Shown one piece after another: positions 43,816 to 53,256 of a DNA stretch of 64,000 bases. This DNA comes from Paenibacillus sp. UNC499MF (GTDB lineage Bacteria > Bacillota > Bacilli > Paenibacillales > NBRC-103111): the NCBI RefSeq assembly GCF_900107975.1, contig NZ_FNVF01000009.1:1-64000 (forward strand), given 5' to 3'. Below the pieces are notes generated by a model. It searched no databases. It was not told the origin of the DNA and saw only the letters and a program-made list of their open reading frames with translations. Numbering within the stretch: the stretch's first letter is position 1; each line of letters opens with the position of its first letter. The translations under genes and the position numbers were made by a program.

Positions 43816-44577
43816 ATGAAAATGTCAGGCAACACCATCCTCATTACAGGCGGAGGATCCGGAATCGGGCTGGCTTTTGCAGAACGTTTTATAAAAGCGG
43901 GGAATCAGGTATTGATTTGCGGACGACGTGAAAACACACTTCAAAAAGCCAAAGAACAATTCCCGGGCCTCATAACGCGTACATGTGATTTGACGATAGA
44001 ATCCGAGCGTATCGCCTTATTTGATTGGGTCATCGCGAATTATCCCGAAGTAAATGTGCTAGTCAACAATGCGGGAATTCTCCAACATTTCAATGTGTTA
44101 AAAGCAGATGCGAAGCACAACTGGAGCCGCTTCAGTGAAGAAATTACAGCTAATCTTGAAGCTCCTGTCCATCTTTCCATGTTGTTCGCACCGTTCTTTG
44201 CGGAAAAAAAAGCGGCGGCGATGATTAACGTGACGTCCGGTCTAGCATTTACTCCGCTTGCGGTTACTCCGATTTATTCGGCCACAAAAGCGGCGCTGCA
44301 TTCCTTTACGATGAGCCTCAGGCACCAGCTTTCAGCTACATCCATCGAGGTGATTGAAGTGGCTCCGCCGGCAGTAGATACGGATTTAAGCGCATCGTGG
44401 CTGCGTACGCATATAGAACCCCTGGATGCTTTCGCGGACGGTATTTTCAAAGCATTGGCGGAAGGCAAACCCGAAATCGGATACAGCACTTCCGCAGACC
44501 GCTTGCGTATGTCACGAGATCAGGTTGACGAGTATGCAGAAAAGATGTACAACGCAATGAAAGCCTCAATTGAATAG
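43816..44577 (+). CDS. Short-chain dehydrogenase (DltE-like)
   Basis: 253 residues: cofactor motif 'ILITGGGSGIGLAFAE', 'VNVLVNNAGILQ', the catalytic Ser in 'MINVTSGLAFTPL' and YxxxK in 'PIYSATKAALHSFT'. The end 'AEKMYNAMKAS' is typical of the DltE/YusS-type oxidoreductases. Despite the name of the family, it is not in a dlt operon. AAAGGTGG precedes the ATG. The palindrome at 43693 places it under the MarR protein encoded just upstream. Confidence 0.87.
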   Translation: MKMSGNTILITGGGSGIGLAFAERFIKAGNQVLICGRRENTLQKAKEQFPGLITRTCDLTIESERIALFDWVIANYPEVNVLVNNAGILQHFNVLKADAKHNWSRFSEEITANLEAPVHLSMLFAPFFAEKKAAAMINVTSGLAFTPLAVTPIYSATKAALHSFTMSLRHQLSATSIEVIEVAPPAVDTDLSASWLRTHIEPLDAFADGIFKALAEGKPEIGYSTSADRLRMSRDQVDEYAEKMYNAMKASIE

Positions 44578-44602
44578 CCGGAAAACTTGTAAGAACATAA
44601 AG

Positions 44603-44627
44603 AAGTCGCATCGCTGCGGCTTTTTTT
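44603..44627 (+). terminator. Terminator of the MarR-SDR unit
   Basis: AAGTCGCA pairs with TGCGGCTT (one G-U pair) around TCGC, followed by a run of T. Confidence 0.82.
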
Positions 44628-44850
44628 GTTTTAACGAAATACTCCGTGTACGGAGCGTCGGGCGAACAGCTTCAGATGAAATTCCCTGTCCATGGCGGTG
44701 TGATGAGACTGGGGAATCCAAAAGACTATGGCAAACAAGAGGTGTTTTGCACACACCCGGCAGTATAGCAGAAAAAGGAACTTAAATTTAATGCACGAAT
44801 ATCTTAAGCGAATGAGATTGCCCAAAATTTAATGACAGGAGTTTGATACG

Positions 44851-45198
44851 ATGATAAAAGGTTTCGGAGGAATTTTCTGGAGGACTAAAAATATGGAAGT
44901 TATAAAAAAATGGTACAGCGAAGTGTTGAAGATTGAAATAGGAGATTGGAATGGAACGGTGATAAAACCTCAATCGGGAAATGAAACTATCTTTTCTTTC
45001 TTTTCCGAGCATGACAGTTATTTTCCGACAGAACAACAAGTGATGCTGAATTTCCAAGTACATAATCTGGACGAGACTATGAAGCACCTTGAACAAATCG
45101 GTGTCCCTCTTGCAAAGCAAAAAGAGATAAGCGAATTCGGAAAGTTTATTTGGATTGAAGATCCTGAAGGACGACTCATCGAGCTTTGGGAGAAATAA
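44851..45198 (+). CDS. VOC/glyoxalase-fold protein
   Basis: 115 residues of one vicinal-oxygen-chelate domain: 'GFGGIFWRTKNMEVIKKWYS' at the start, the middle strand 'VMLNFQVHNLDETMKHLEQI' and the end 'IWIEDPEGRLIELWEK' with the metal Glu. Many such proteins act in antibiotic resistance or small-molecule isomerisation; the substrate here is unknown. GACAGGAG lies before the ATG. It stands alone. Confidence 0.87.
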   Translation: MIKGFGGIFWRTKNMEVIKKWYSEVLKIEIGDWNGTVIKPQSGNETIFSFFSEHDSYFPTEQQVMLNFQVHNLDETMKHLEQIGVPLAKQKEISEFGKFIWIEDPEGRLIELWEK

Positions 45199-45279
45199 CC
45201 GGGGACTACAACATTAGCCTAAGAACGAGAATGAGTACCTCTTGTTAATGGCAGTTAAGCACGCAAGGAGGCGAGTTTT

Positions 45280-45789
45280 ATGCTTTATATTTTTGGCGGG
45301 CTGCCGGGCACCGGGAAGACCACGCTAGCAGCCTCTCTGGCTAAAGAACTGCAGGCAGCGTATCTGCGGGTCGATGTCGTGGAGCAGGCTATGCGGGATG
45401 CTGGAACATGGGACGACGGACCTGCGGGTTACATCGTGTGTTATGCGATTGCGTCGCAGAATCTCAGGCTCGGTCTTGACGTGATAGCAGATACAGTCAA
45501 CCCTATCCATGAAACGCGTCAAGCTTGGCGCAACGTGGCGGAGGCTCTTGAAACTCCGTTTGTGGAAATCGAAGTGATCTGCTCTGACGGTCGTGAACAC
45601 AGGCATCGGGTCGAAACGCGTATAGCCGATATACCTGGTTTTGTTCTGCCTACTTGGGAGAAGGTCAGGAACCGGCAGTACGATGTTTGGGACCGAGACC
45701 ACATCGTCATCGACACAGCTCATCAAACCGTGGCCGAAAGCTTGAGGACGTTAAAAGAACTATTGGATCGGAAATGCAAAAAAGTTTAA
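45280..45789 (+). CDS. P-loop small-molecule kinase-like ATPase
   Basis: 169 residues beginning directly with Walker A 'IFGGLPGTGKTTLAASLAKE', then 'LRVDVVEQAMRDAG' and 'LGLDVIADTVNPIHETRQAW' (a Walker B-like Asp and lid Arg). The layout matches the AAA_33/Zeta-like kinase group that includes gluconate, chloramphenicol and other phosphotransferases. The substrate cannot be assigned. AAGGAGG precedes the ATG. A terminator follows. Confidence 0.83.
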   Translation: MLYIFGGLPGTGKTTLAASLAKELQAAYLRVDVVEQAMRDAGTWDDGPAGYIVCYAIASQNLRLGLDVIADTVNPIHETRQAWRNVAEALETPFVEIEVICSDGREHRHRVETRIADIPGFVLPTWEKVRNRQYDVWDRDHIVIDTAHQTVAESLRTLKELLDRKCKKV

Positions 45790-45833
45790 TTGATTGTGCT
45801 GACAGCTTCAAGTTCTTATAATCTGTTCCAACC

Positions 45834-45871
45834 AAGAGTGGAAGCAGGGTCTCCTGTTTCTGCTCTTTTTT
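45834..45871 (+). terminator. Terminator after the kinase gene
   Basis: An imperfect stem, AGAG-GGAAGCAGG with CCTGTTTC-CTCT, around GTCT, followed by TTTTTT. The 290 bases from here to 46162 hold no gene; TTGACA at 46032 could belong to the promoter of the biosynthetic cluster, though its -10 (GAGTAT) is weak. Confidence 0.68.
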
Positions 45872-46161
45872 GTTGGGGTGGGAGAGAGTGATAGACGTTA
45901 CAGGATAGGTAGCATTACTCGAACTTTTTCATATCGAATTCAGAAACTGTCCGGTTCCGTAGGAGACCGGTTTTAATCGGGTTGGATAACTTAAGGAGTG
46001 AAAAAGAGGAAGTAAAAAATTTTTATAGATGTTGACAACAAAATTCGTCTATGGGAGTATGGATATATAAAACTTACATATTTTAGTTATTTTATTGATT
46101 TGCAGGTAAATATCATAATGCTTCATTATTTTACAAAATAACCTAAAAGAAAGAAGTGAGT

Positions 46162-47187
46162 ATGGATTTGGGTATTAAGGAACTGGAACTAAGCATCCCG
46201 CCTCTTGTCGGTTATCAGTATCTGGCGTATCCCCTATGTACGGTACTCACACGGAATGAGGCGCTTCCATGGTTTTACAGCAATTTCATCCATCTCTATT
46301 GTCATCAGGATATTGACGGAGAGGGCGCTTCACGCTCTGTACCTATGACTTTTTACGGTGAAGATTTTATCCGCTGTCCATGGCTGATCACGCAAAAGCT
46401 GGAGCGCGAATACGTGCTGGATTCATCGCCTGGAATTACCGAATTTCTGAGAAACAGTATCCGTTCTAACTATACGGTTTCTCTTTATGTAAATGAGTTC
46501 TATATCCCCCGGAGACGAGTCTACCAGCAAACTCATTATGCTCACGATATTCTCGTTTACGGTTACGATGATACGAGAAGAACGTTTCTTGTTCTCGGCT
46601 ACGACGAGGAAATGCAGTTCCAGAAGACCGTGGTGCCGTACCATGAAATGGAGCAAGGGTTCCAAAACCTGGAATGGACGGATAACTATAAAGAACAAAT
46701 CTACCTGTACAAGTTCAATAAAACGGGGAGCTACCGGCTGGATGCGGCGTTCATTAAGGAATCCCTGGAAGAATACATGGCGGGCAGCAATATTTCCTTG
46801 CGCGACCGGGGAACGGCGGATCCGCTGGAGGCGGCATTCGGCATCAATGTTTATGAAGCGCTAATCCGCAACATGCCCGTACTTGTGCGCAAACGTGATA
46901 TCCGGCCCATCCACATTCTGTGGGAGCACAAGAAATTGATGGGGCTGCGGATCCATTATTTATGCAATCAGGGACTTCTTTCGCCGGATTTGGCAGATTG
47001 CTTCCGGCCCGTAGAAGAGCAGGCATATGCTTTGCGTCATTTATTAATGAAATACGCTTTAACCGGGGACGATACCTTGTTAAAGCAAGGACTGGGCGAA
47101 ATGACTCACATCATGGAAAGCGAAAAACGAATACTGGGAACGGTTATAACAGCGCTGGACCCTCGGGTTGTTTCCCGGTATCCGTAA
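46162..47187 (+). CDS. BtrH-like protein at the head of the NRPS/PKS cluster
   Basis: About 341 residues resembling the butirosin biosynthesis H N-terminal domain family: 'YLAYPLCTVLTRNEALPWFY' with a conserved-looking Cys, 'FYGEDFIRC', and 'THYAHDILVYGYDDTRRTFL', a His-Asp pattern of cysteine-peptidase-like folds. BtrH itself is an acyltransferase that moves an acyl chain from an acyl carrier protein to an aminoglycoside amine. Such genes recur in Paenibacillus and Bacillus NRPS clusters. It is followed 25 bases later by the first NRPS gene. A role in loading or transferring an acyl chain is inference. Start at 46162 or GTG 46156. Confidence 0.65.
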   Translation: MDLGIKELELSIPPLVGYQYLAYPLCTVLTRNEALPWFYSNFIHLYCHQDIDGEGASRSVPMTFYGEDFIRCPWLITQKLEREYVLDSSPGITEFLRNSIRSNYTVSLYVNEFYIPRRRVYQQTHYAHDILVYGYDDTRRTFLVLGYDEEMQFQKTVVPYHEMEQGFQNLEWTDNYKEQIYLYKFNKTGSYRLDAAFIKESLEEYMAGSNISLRDRGTADPLEAAFGINVYEALIRNMPVLVRKRDIRPIHILWEHKKLMGLRIHYLCNQGLLSPDLADCFRPVEEQAYALRHLLMKYALTGDDTLLKQGLGEMTHIMESEKRILGTVITALDPRVVSRYP

Positions 47188-47212
47188 CTTATTCCGATTG
47201 GAGGTTATTTCT

Positions 47213-50200
47213 ATGGAGGCAAGCAGACTCTATCCGCTCACTCATCCGCAAAAACGAATTTGGTATGTAGAAAATATATACCCGGGTACAAGCATACATA
47301 ATATCGGAGGACTCATCAAAATTTACGGTCCCGTCGATTTTTCCTTGCTGGAGGAAGCCATTAATCAATTCATCCGGCTCAACGATGCTGTACGCATACG
47401 GTTAGTCGGACAAGACGGTTCGGTACAGCAGACGGTCGCGGAACACCGCAGGAAAACGTTCGCGTTTGTCGATTTTACGGACCACCTGGAATCGGATGTG
47501 GATGCCTGGGTGAGTACCGAGTTCGCCAAACCGCTCGCGCTGGACGGGGAACAATTGTATGATTTTGTACTTGTCAGGATCAGCGAAACGGAAAGCGCGT
47601 ATCTCACGAAATTCCACCATATTATTTCGGACGGCTGGTCTTTTCAATTAATGACGACGCATATCAATCAGATTTATACACAATTGATGCAAGGGGAGGA
47701 AATCGGGCAAGAATCCCGTCCAACCTACTTGGATTATATCGAACAAGAGCAGAAGTATTTGTCATCCCCCCGCTTCATGAAAAATAAAAGCTATTGGAAC
47801 ACCAAATTCGATCATATCCATGATATCGATCTGCACCATACATCAATCGGCACCGCCGGAAACCGCAAAAAGTTCTCTATCAGCCGGTCCGCTTCCGATG
47901 CCATCCGCGACTTTGCCCAAACCCATCATATTTCGTTGAATACTTTTTTTGTAGCAACGATGCTCCTTTATCTCCACAAAGCGAATCAGCAAAACCGTCT
48001 CCTGATAGGCACTCCTGTATTAAATCGTACGGGGGCCAAAGAAAAAAATACTTTCGGAATGTTTACCAGCACGATGCCCTTTCTCATTGATATCGAGCAC
48101 GAAATGTCTTTCTCGTCGTTCATACATAACGTCAACCAGGAACTCGTTCAATGCTATTTTCACCAGAAATATCCTTATAACTTGCTTGTGCAGGATCTTC
48201 AGCTTCAGCAACGGGGATTGGACCAGTTATTTCAAATATGCGTGAACTATTATAATACGGCATTCGACCGGAACTTCGGTCCCGGATGGAAAATGCAGCA
48301 GATTGAAGCGAATAACGGCAATCAGCTATATTCCTTGCAGCTTATCGTCACCGAATGGTCACCGGATGAAGAGCTGGAGCTGTACTTCGATTATAAAGAA
48401 GGCGACTACACGGAGAAGCAAATCGATGAACTGCACAGCCGACTTTTACATTTAACCGATCAAGTCCTGAGCCGTCCCGATGCTGCGCTTAATGAGCTGC
48501 AACTGCTTCTGCCGGATGAGCGCACAGAACTTCTGTATACGTGCAACAAAACGGATTGCGAATATCCCTCGCATCAAACGATCTTGCAGCTTTTTGAAGA
48601 ACAAGCCGAACGGAATTCTGAACGCATTGCCGTTTCATGCAATGGACAATCGCTTACTTACGGCGAACTGAACGAACGCGCCAACCGGCTGGCACGAACC
48701 CTGATGGAAAGAGGGACAAGCCCTCAAACCCCCGCAGCTATCATGGGCCGCCACTCTCTATCCATTGTTGTAGGAATCTGGGCGGTGATCAAGGCCGGAA
48801 TGGCGTATCTGCCGATCGATCCCGAATATCCCAAAGAACGGATCGAGTATATTTTGAAGGACAGCGGGGCTTCCCTGCTGCTGACACATGGCAAGGAATG
48901 GGAGCGGCTTTCTTACAGCGGTGAGGTTCTTGCACTTGATGATGAACGTCTGTACGACAAGGACGGGACTAATTTGCCTGCCATGCTTACGACAGACGAT
49001 TTGGTCTATATTATCTACACCTCAGGATCAACAGGCAATCCCAAAGGTGCGATGATCGAGCACGGGGGGCTGGTGAACTACATCTGGTGGGCCGGCAAAA
49101 CGTATATCCGCTCGCAAAACGATGTGTTTGCGCTGTACTCGTCCATTGCTTTCGATCTCACGGTGACCTCTATCTTTGTGCCGTTAATTAGCGGCAGCCG
49201 TATCGAGATTTACGAAGATGACGCGAGCGACTTTATAGTCAAACGTATTGTGGAAGACAACAAGGCCACGGTTATCAAGCTGACGCCGGCTCATCTGGCG
49301 CTTATTAAAGACATGGATTTCAGCGAATACACGGTCCGGACATTCATTGTGGGCGGCGAAGATTTGAAATGCTCGCTGGCTCGCGAAATACATGAACGCA
49401 GCCGTGGCGGGATAGAAATCCTTAACGAGTACGGACCGACCGAGACCGTAGTCGGCTGCATGATTTACCGGTATGATCCGGTGAGCGACGAAGGGGTATC
49501 GGTTCCGATCGGACAGCCGATTGACAATGTGCAAATTTATTTGCTGGATCGGCAGCTGGAGCCGGTTCCAAACGGATCGACCGGCGAAATTTATATATCC
49601 GGGGACGGGGTGGCCCGGGGCTATTTGAACAGGGAGGAGCTGACTCAAGAACGATTTCTGCCCAACCCTTTCCTTACGGGCAAAAGAATGTACCGGACGG
49701 GCGATTTGGCCGTTCGCCACGATAATGGCCAAATCGTATATTTGGGCCGGATCGATCATCAGGTCAAAATTAAAGGATACCGCATTGAAATGGGGGAAAT
49801 CGAGCATCGGCTGCTTGAAATAAGCGGCATTGAAGAAGCCGTCGTCATTGACCGCACCGGAGAGGACGGACAGCAGCATCTTGCCGCTTATTACGTCGCT
49901 GCGGGACATCTTACGGCGCTGGAGCTTAGGATGAAGCTGGCAGAGGCGCTGCCCTCGTATATGATACCGGCTTACTTCGTCCCTCTCGATCAGGTGCCGC
50001 TTACTCCGAACGGTAAAGTGGACCGGCGTCTTCTGCCGCCTCCGGAACAGCACCTTGAAACAAGCGAGACCGGCAAGACCAGCCAGGTCGAGGCGCTGTT
50101 AATGAATATATTTCAGGATGTACTCAGCACGGATGAAATAACGGTTCAGGATAATTTTTACCGGCTCGGCGGTGACTCAATCAAAGCCATCCAAATTGTA

Positions 50201-51697
50201 TCCAAGATTAAGTCGGCCGGTTATCAGCTAAAGGTGCAGCAAATTATGAGCTATCCCGTGATCCGTGAACTCGCTGTGTTTATCGAACTAAACACCGCTG
50301 CTCCGATCGAGCAGGTTCCGAGTTACGGGGAAGTTAAACCGCTGCCGGTTGCATCCTGGTTTTTTTCAAGACAATGGAACAATCCTCATTATTATGCGCA
50401 GTCTGTCCTGCTCCGCTTAAGTCCGTCCATAACGACAGATCAGCTTCACAATGCGTTATTTGCCTTAATCGGCCACCATGACGCCTTGAGGCTGCAGGCA
50501 GATAAAGCTTCCGGAAGCCTGGAGTACCGGACGGTCGAACGCGGGGACGTGGAGATTGCCCGCTTTGATCTGGCCGCCATTCCGGAGGAAGAGCGGGCTG
50601 GAGCCCTGAAGAAACAAGCCGAATCATTCAAAGCAAGTGTGCGTCTCGGACAAGGGCTTTTATTCAAAGCTCTTGTATTTGATGAAGGAATTGGGGGACA
50701 ACGTCTCTTGCTGACAGCGCATCATCTGATTGTAGATGGCGTTTCCTGGCGCATTATGCTGGAAGACTTGGACCGGCTGCTGCAAGCGGTTATGACCGGT
50801 TCGGTTTGGACTCTGCCGAATAAAACGCATTCCATTCAAGCCTGGTCGGATGCTATAGATGCTTACGGCTGCGGAAAGGCGCTGGAATACTGCGACTACT
50901 GGCATTCGGTCTTAGAGAACGCGGAGGACAGCCTTGACACGGATTACCCCTCGGATGACGACCGGATTGCCGTATGTGCCGAGCTCGTCCGGGAGCTTTC
51001 CGAGCAGGAGACGCACAGGCTGCTGGGGGAGGCGAATACCGCATTCCGGACTCAAGCGGGCGATTTGCTGATCACCTCGTTGGCAATGGCCTTGAGCGAC
51101 ATTACCGGCAAGAAAAAAATAACGATCGAATTGGAAGGACATGGACGCGAAGAGCTGTTCGAAAACATGGATATATCGAGAACCGTCGGGTGGTTCACTT
51201 CGCTGTATCCCGTTAACCTCCTGATGAATGAAACCGGAACTGCGGAGATCATCAAGAGCATAAAAGGACAGCTTCGCTCCATTCCAAACAAAGGAATCGA
51301 CTACGGTATCTTGGCATATGGTTCCGGCGGCATTCCGAGAACGGACAACAGCCTGCTCCGTTTCAATTATATGGGCGAAATCGATAATCATTTGCACAGC
51401 CCTCTGCTCGCCATAGCCGGGGACGATACGGGAAGTGATACATGCCCGACCAACAGGTTGTCCTGTCTGGTCGATGTGGTAGCCATGATTACGGACAAAA
51501 GGCTCCAGGTCCGCATGACATACAGTACGGCTATGTTCAGCCGGGATACAATGGACGCGTTCATCCAGGCTTTTATGAAGCGGCTGTCTGAAGTCATCCG
51601 GCTGGGATCAGACAGGGGACAGGCTGATTTTACGCCCTCTGATTTTGAGACGGTCAAGCTCGCGCAAGAAGAACTTGACGTACTTTTCAATTCCTAA
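47213..51697 (+). CDS. Non-ribosomal peptide synthetase, C-A-T-E, predicted N-acyl-D-Asn loading module
   Basis: 1494 residues. Condensation domain about 1-430 (HHIISDG, His135-Gly141). Adenylation domain about 455-950 with TSGSTGNPKG (Thr603) and a ten-residue specificity code D648-L649-T652-K689-I712-G714-E739-V747-G748-K, one conservative change from the Asn code DLTKLGEVGK. Carrier domain LGGDSIKAIQ (Ser989). Epimerisation domain about 1030-1480 with HHLIVDGVSW (His1170), EGHGRE (1308-1313) and RTVGWFTSLYP. An N-terminal C domain on a first module implies acylation of Asn by a fatty acid, and the E domain makes it D. This is the prodrug-loading module of XcnA/ClbN/ZmaO type. GGAGG precedes ATG 47213. 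Confidence 0.93.
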   Translation: MEASRLYPLTHPQKRIWYVENIYPGTSIHNIGGLIKIYGPVDFSLLEEAINQFIRLNDAVRIRLVGQDGSVQQTVAEHRRKTFAFVDFTDHLESDVDAWVSTEFAKPLALDGEQLYDFVLVRISETESAYLTKFHHIISDGWSFQLMTTHINQIYTQLMQGEEIGQESRPTYLDYIEQEQKYLSSPRFMKNKSYWNTKFDHIHDIDLHHTSIGTAGNRKKFSISRSASDAIRDFAQTHHISLNTFFVATMLLYLHKANQQNRLLIGTPVLNRTGAKEKNTFGMFTSTMPFLIDIEHEMSFSSFIHNVNQELVQCYFHQKYPYNLLVQDLQLQQRGLDQLFQICVNYYNTAFDRNFGPGWKMQQIEANNGNQLYSLQLIVTEWSPDEELELYFDYKEGDYTEKQIDELHSRLLHLTDQVLSRPDAALNELQLLLPDERTELLYTCNKTDCEYPSHQTILQLFEEQAERNSERIAVSCNGQSLTYGELNERANRLARTLMERGTSPQTPAAIMGRHSLSIVVGIWAVIKAGMAYLPIDPEYPKERIEYILKDSGASLLLTHGKEWERLSYSGEVLALDDERLYDKDGTNLPAMLTTDDLVYIIYTSGSTGNPKGAMIEHGGLVNYIWWAGKTYIRSQNDVFALYSSIAFDLTVTSIFVPLISGSRIEIYEDDASDFIVKRIVEDNKATVIKLTPAHLALIKDMDFSEYTVRTFIVGGEDLKCSLAREIHERSRGGIEILNEYGPTETVVGCMIYRYDPVSDEGVSVPIGQPIDNVQIYLLDRQLEPVPNGSTGEIYISGDGVARGYLNREELTQERFLPNPFLTGKRMYRTGDLAVRHDNGQIVYLGRIDHQVKIKGYRIEMGEIEHRLLEISGIEEAVVIDRTGEDGQQHLAAYYVAAGHLTALELRMKLAEALPSYMIPAYFVPLDQVPLTPNGKVDRRLLPPPEQHLETSETGKTSQVEALLMNIFQDVLSTDEITVQDNFYRLGGDSIKAIQIVSKIKSAGYQLKVQQIMSYPVIRELAVFIELNTAAPIEQVPSYGEVKPLPVASWFFSRQWNNPHYYAQSVLLRLSPSITTDQLHNALFALIGHHDALRLQADKASGSLEYRTVERGDVEIARFDLAAIPEEERAGALKKQAESFKASVRLGQGLLFKALVFDEGIGGQRLLLTAHHLIVDGVSWRIMLEDLDRLLQAVMTGSVWTLPNKTHSIQAWSDAIDAYGCGKALEYCDYWHSVLENAEDSLDTDYPSDDDRIAVCAELVRELSEQETHRLLGEANTAFRTQAGDLLITSLAMALSDITGKKKITIELEGHGREELFENMDISRTVGWFTSLYPVNLLMNETGTAEIIKSIKGQLRSIPNKGIDYGILAYGSGGIPRTDNSLLRFNYMGEIDNHLHSPLLAIAGDDTGSDTCPTNRLSCLVDVVAMITDKRLQVRMTYSTAMFSRDTMDAFIQAFMKRLSEVIRLGSDRGQADFTPSDFETVKLAQEELDVLFNS

Positions 51698-51711
51698 AGG
51701 GGCGAACAATC

Positions 51712-53256
51712 GTGGTTAAGAAACTTGCTTTCTACGTACTGATGGTGCTTCTGCTAGTCAGCCCGACAGCCGCATCCGCCGAAGGCGAAGCCCCTGCTTC
51801 GCAAAAACAGCCGGATATAGATGTGGCTGCCATCGACCGGTTTGTGCAGGCCGAGCTGGTGAAAGCGCAAAGCCCGGGAGCCGCAGTCGTTATCGTAAGC
51901 GGGGATAGGGTGGTTTATACGAAGGGATTCGGGCTCGCCGATCGTGCGTCGGGGATTCCGGCTGCAAGCACTACATTATTTGAATTGGGATCGACGTCCA
52001 AAGCGTTTACCGGACTGGCCTTGTTAGAGCTGGAGCGTGAAAATGCGCTTCGGCTTGACGATCCGGTCACCCGTTATATTCCGTGGCTCTCGCTGACCTA
52101 TCAAGGTCAGCCGGCCAAGGTGACGCTGGCCCATCTGCTGCACCATACGAGCGGAGTGCCGTTCGCCTCGCTCGCTTCCATCCCGATCAGTTCCGAAGAG
52201 CAGGCACTGGAACAGACTGTACGGGCATTATCAGGCACGGCGCTGGACACCCCTCCCGGAGACAAGTATCAATATGCCACCATTAATTATGATGTTCTGG
52301 GGCTGGTCATCCAGGAAGTATCCGGTATGCCGTACGAAGCTTACATGTCGGGATTACTGCAGCGGCTTGGCATGAGCAGCACAGTTCCTGCCGCACAGCT
52401 GAAGGACCCGCAGCGGCTAGCCAAGGGATATAAGATCGGATTCGGCTCGCCTCGACTATACGAAGCGCCCGATTACAGGGGAAACACGCCCGCCGGTTAC
52501 TTAGTCTCCAATGCGGACGATATCGGGCAGTGGCTGCTGCTCCAGCTCGGCACGAAGAGCATATCCGAGGCGGAACGGAGCATCGTCGAACGTTCCCATA
52601 TGCCCGATACGAGCGTAGGACCGGACGCCAACGGAACCTACTATGCCACGGGATGGTTTGTCACGACAGACGGCAAAGAACTCTCGCATCAAGGCTCGAA
52701 TCCCAATTTCTCGTCCTATTTCATCATGCGTCCGCAAGAGCGGCTCGGCGTAGGAGTACTCGCCAACATCAATTCGGCCTATACGTTTCATATCGGCCAA
52801 GGCCTGATGAGCCTGCTGCGGGAGCAGGAGCCTCCGCCCGCTGAAGCGGATTTCTATCCGCTGCTTGATCGCATTGCGATGATCTCGCTTGGTCTTATCA
52901 GCGTCTTCATGATTATACTGGCAGCTATAGCCATCGGTATCCCCGGACAGCTGCGTCGTCAGCGTCGCACGTTCGTTCCGCCGAAAGGAAGAAGGCTCGT
53001 CGGGCTCGTAGCTGCGCTTGTGCTGACCGGAGCCTGCTTATGGGGAATCGGCCTGCTGCTCCAGACTGCATTTGCAGGCCTGCCGCTTGCCGTAGTCGCG
53101 GTATGGTCGCCTGTCACAATCATCTGGTTCGTCTATGCGCTCTACCTGTTCGTCGTAATCGCGTTCCTGTTCTTTCTTGCAGTCTGGTTGTTTCCATCGG
53201 TGAAACGCCGACGTTCGGGACCGGTTCTGCCGGCTCCCGCAGAGGAGGTGATCTAA
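51712..53256 (+). CDS. Membrane-bound D-Asn prodrug peptidase (ClbP/ZmaM/XcnG type, S12 family)
   Basis: 514 residues, close to ClbP in size and architecture. An N-terminal signal peptide (about 1-24, 'FYVLMVLLLVSPTAASA') is followed by a serine beta-lactamase/S12 domain facing outside, with SxxK in ELGSTSKAFTG, the Tyr motif near 'YATINYDVLG' and HxG in SHQGSNP. Three hydrophobic helices at about 385-410, 425-450 and 460-490 close the protein. This arrangement is diagnostic of peptidases that cut acyl-D-Asn from an exported prodrug to release active antibiotic, so it also serves self-protection. GTG 51712 follows AGGGGCG. The gene lies directly between the NRPS and the thioesterase gene. Confidence 0.92.
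   Translation: MVKKLAFYVLMVLLLVSPTAASAEGEAPASQKQPDIDVAAIDRFVQAELVKAQSPGAAVVIVSGDRVVYTKGFGLADRASGIPAASTTLFELGSTSKAFTGLALLELERENALRLDDPVTRYIPWLSLTYQGQPAKVTLAHLLHHTSGVPFASLASIPISSEEQALEQTVRALSGTALDTPPGDKYQYATINYDVLGLVIQEVSGMPYEAYMSGLLQRLGMSSTVPAAQLKDPQRLAKGYKIGFGSPRLYEAPDYRGNTPAGYLVSNADDIGQWLLLQLGTKSISEAERSIVERSHMPDTSVGPDANGTYYATGWFVTTDGKELSHQGSNPNFSSYFIMRPQERLGVGVLANINSAYTFHIGQGLMSLLREQEPPPAEADFYPLLDRIAMISLGLISVFMIILAAIAIGIPGQLRRQRRTFVPPKGRRLVGLVAALVLTGACLWGIGLLLQTAFAGLPLAVVAVWSPVTIIWFVYALYLFVVIAFLFFLAVWLFPSVKRRRSGPVLPAPAEEVI

Noticed and set aside
46032-46060. Promoter of the NRPS/PKS cluster
   Set aside because: TTGACA is present, but the best -10 at 17 bases is GAGTAT; too weak to list as a feature, so it is mentioned only as a possibility.
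49184-50053. 289-codon minus-strand reading frame inside the first NRPS
   Set aside because: It is exactly antisense to the adenylation domain and has no ribosome binding site or family signature.
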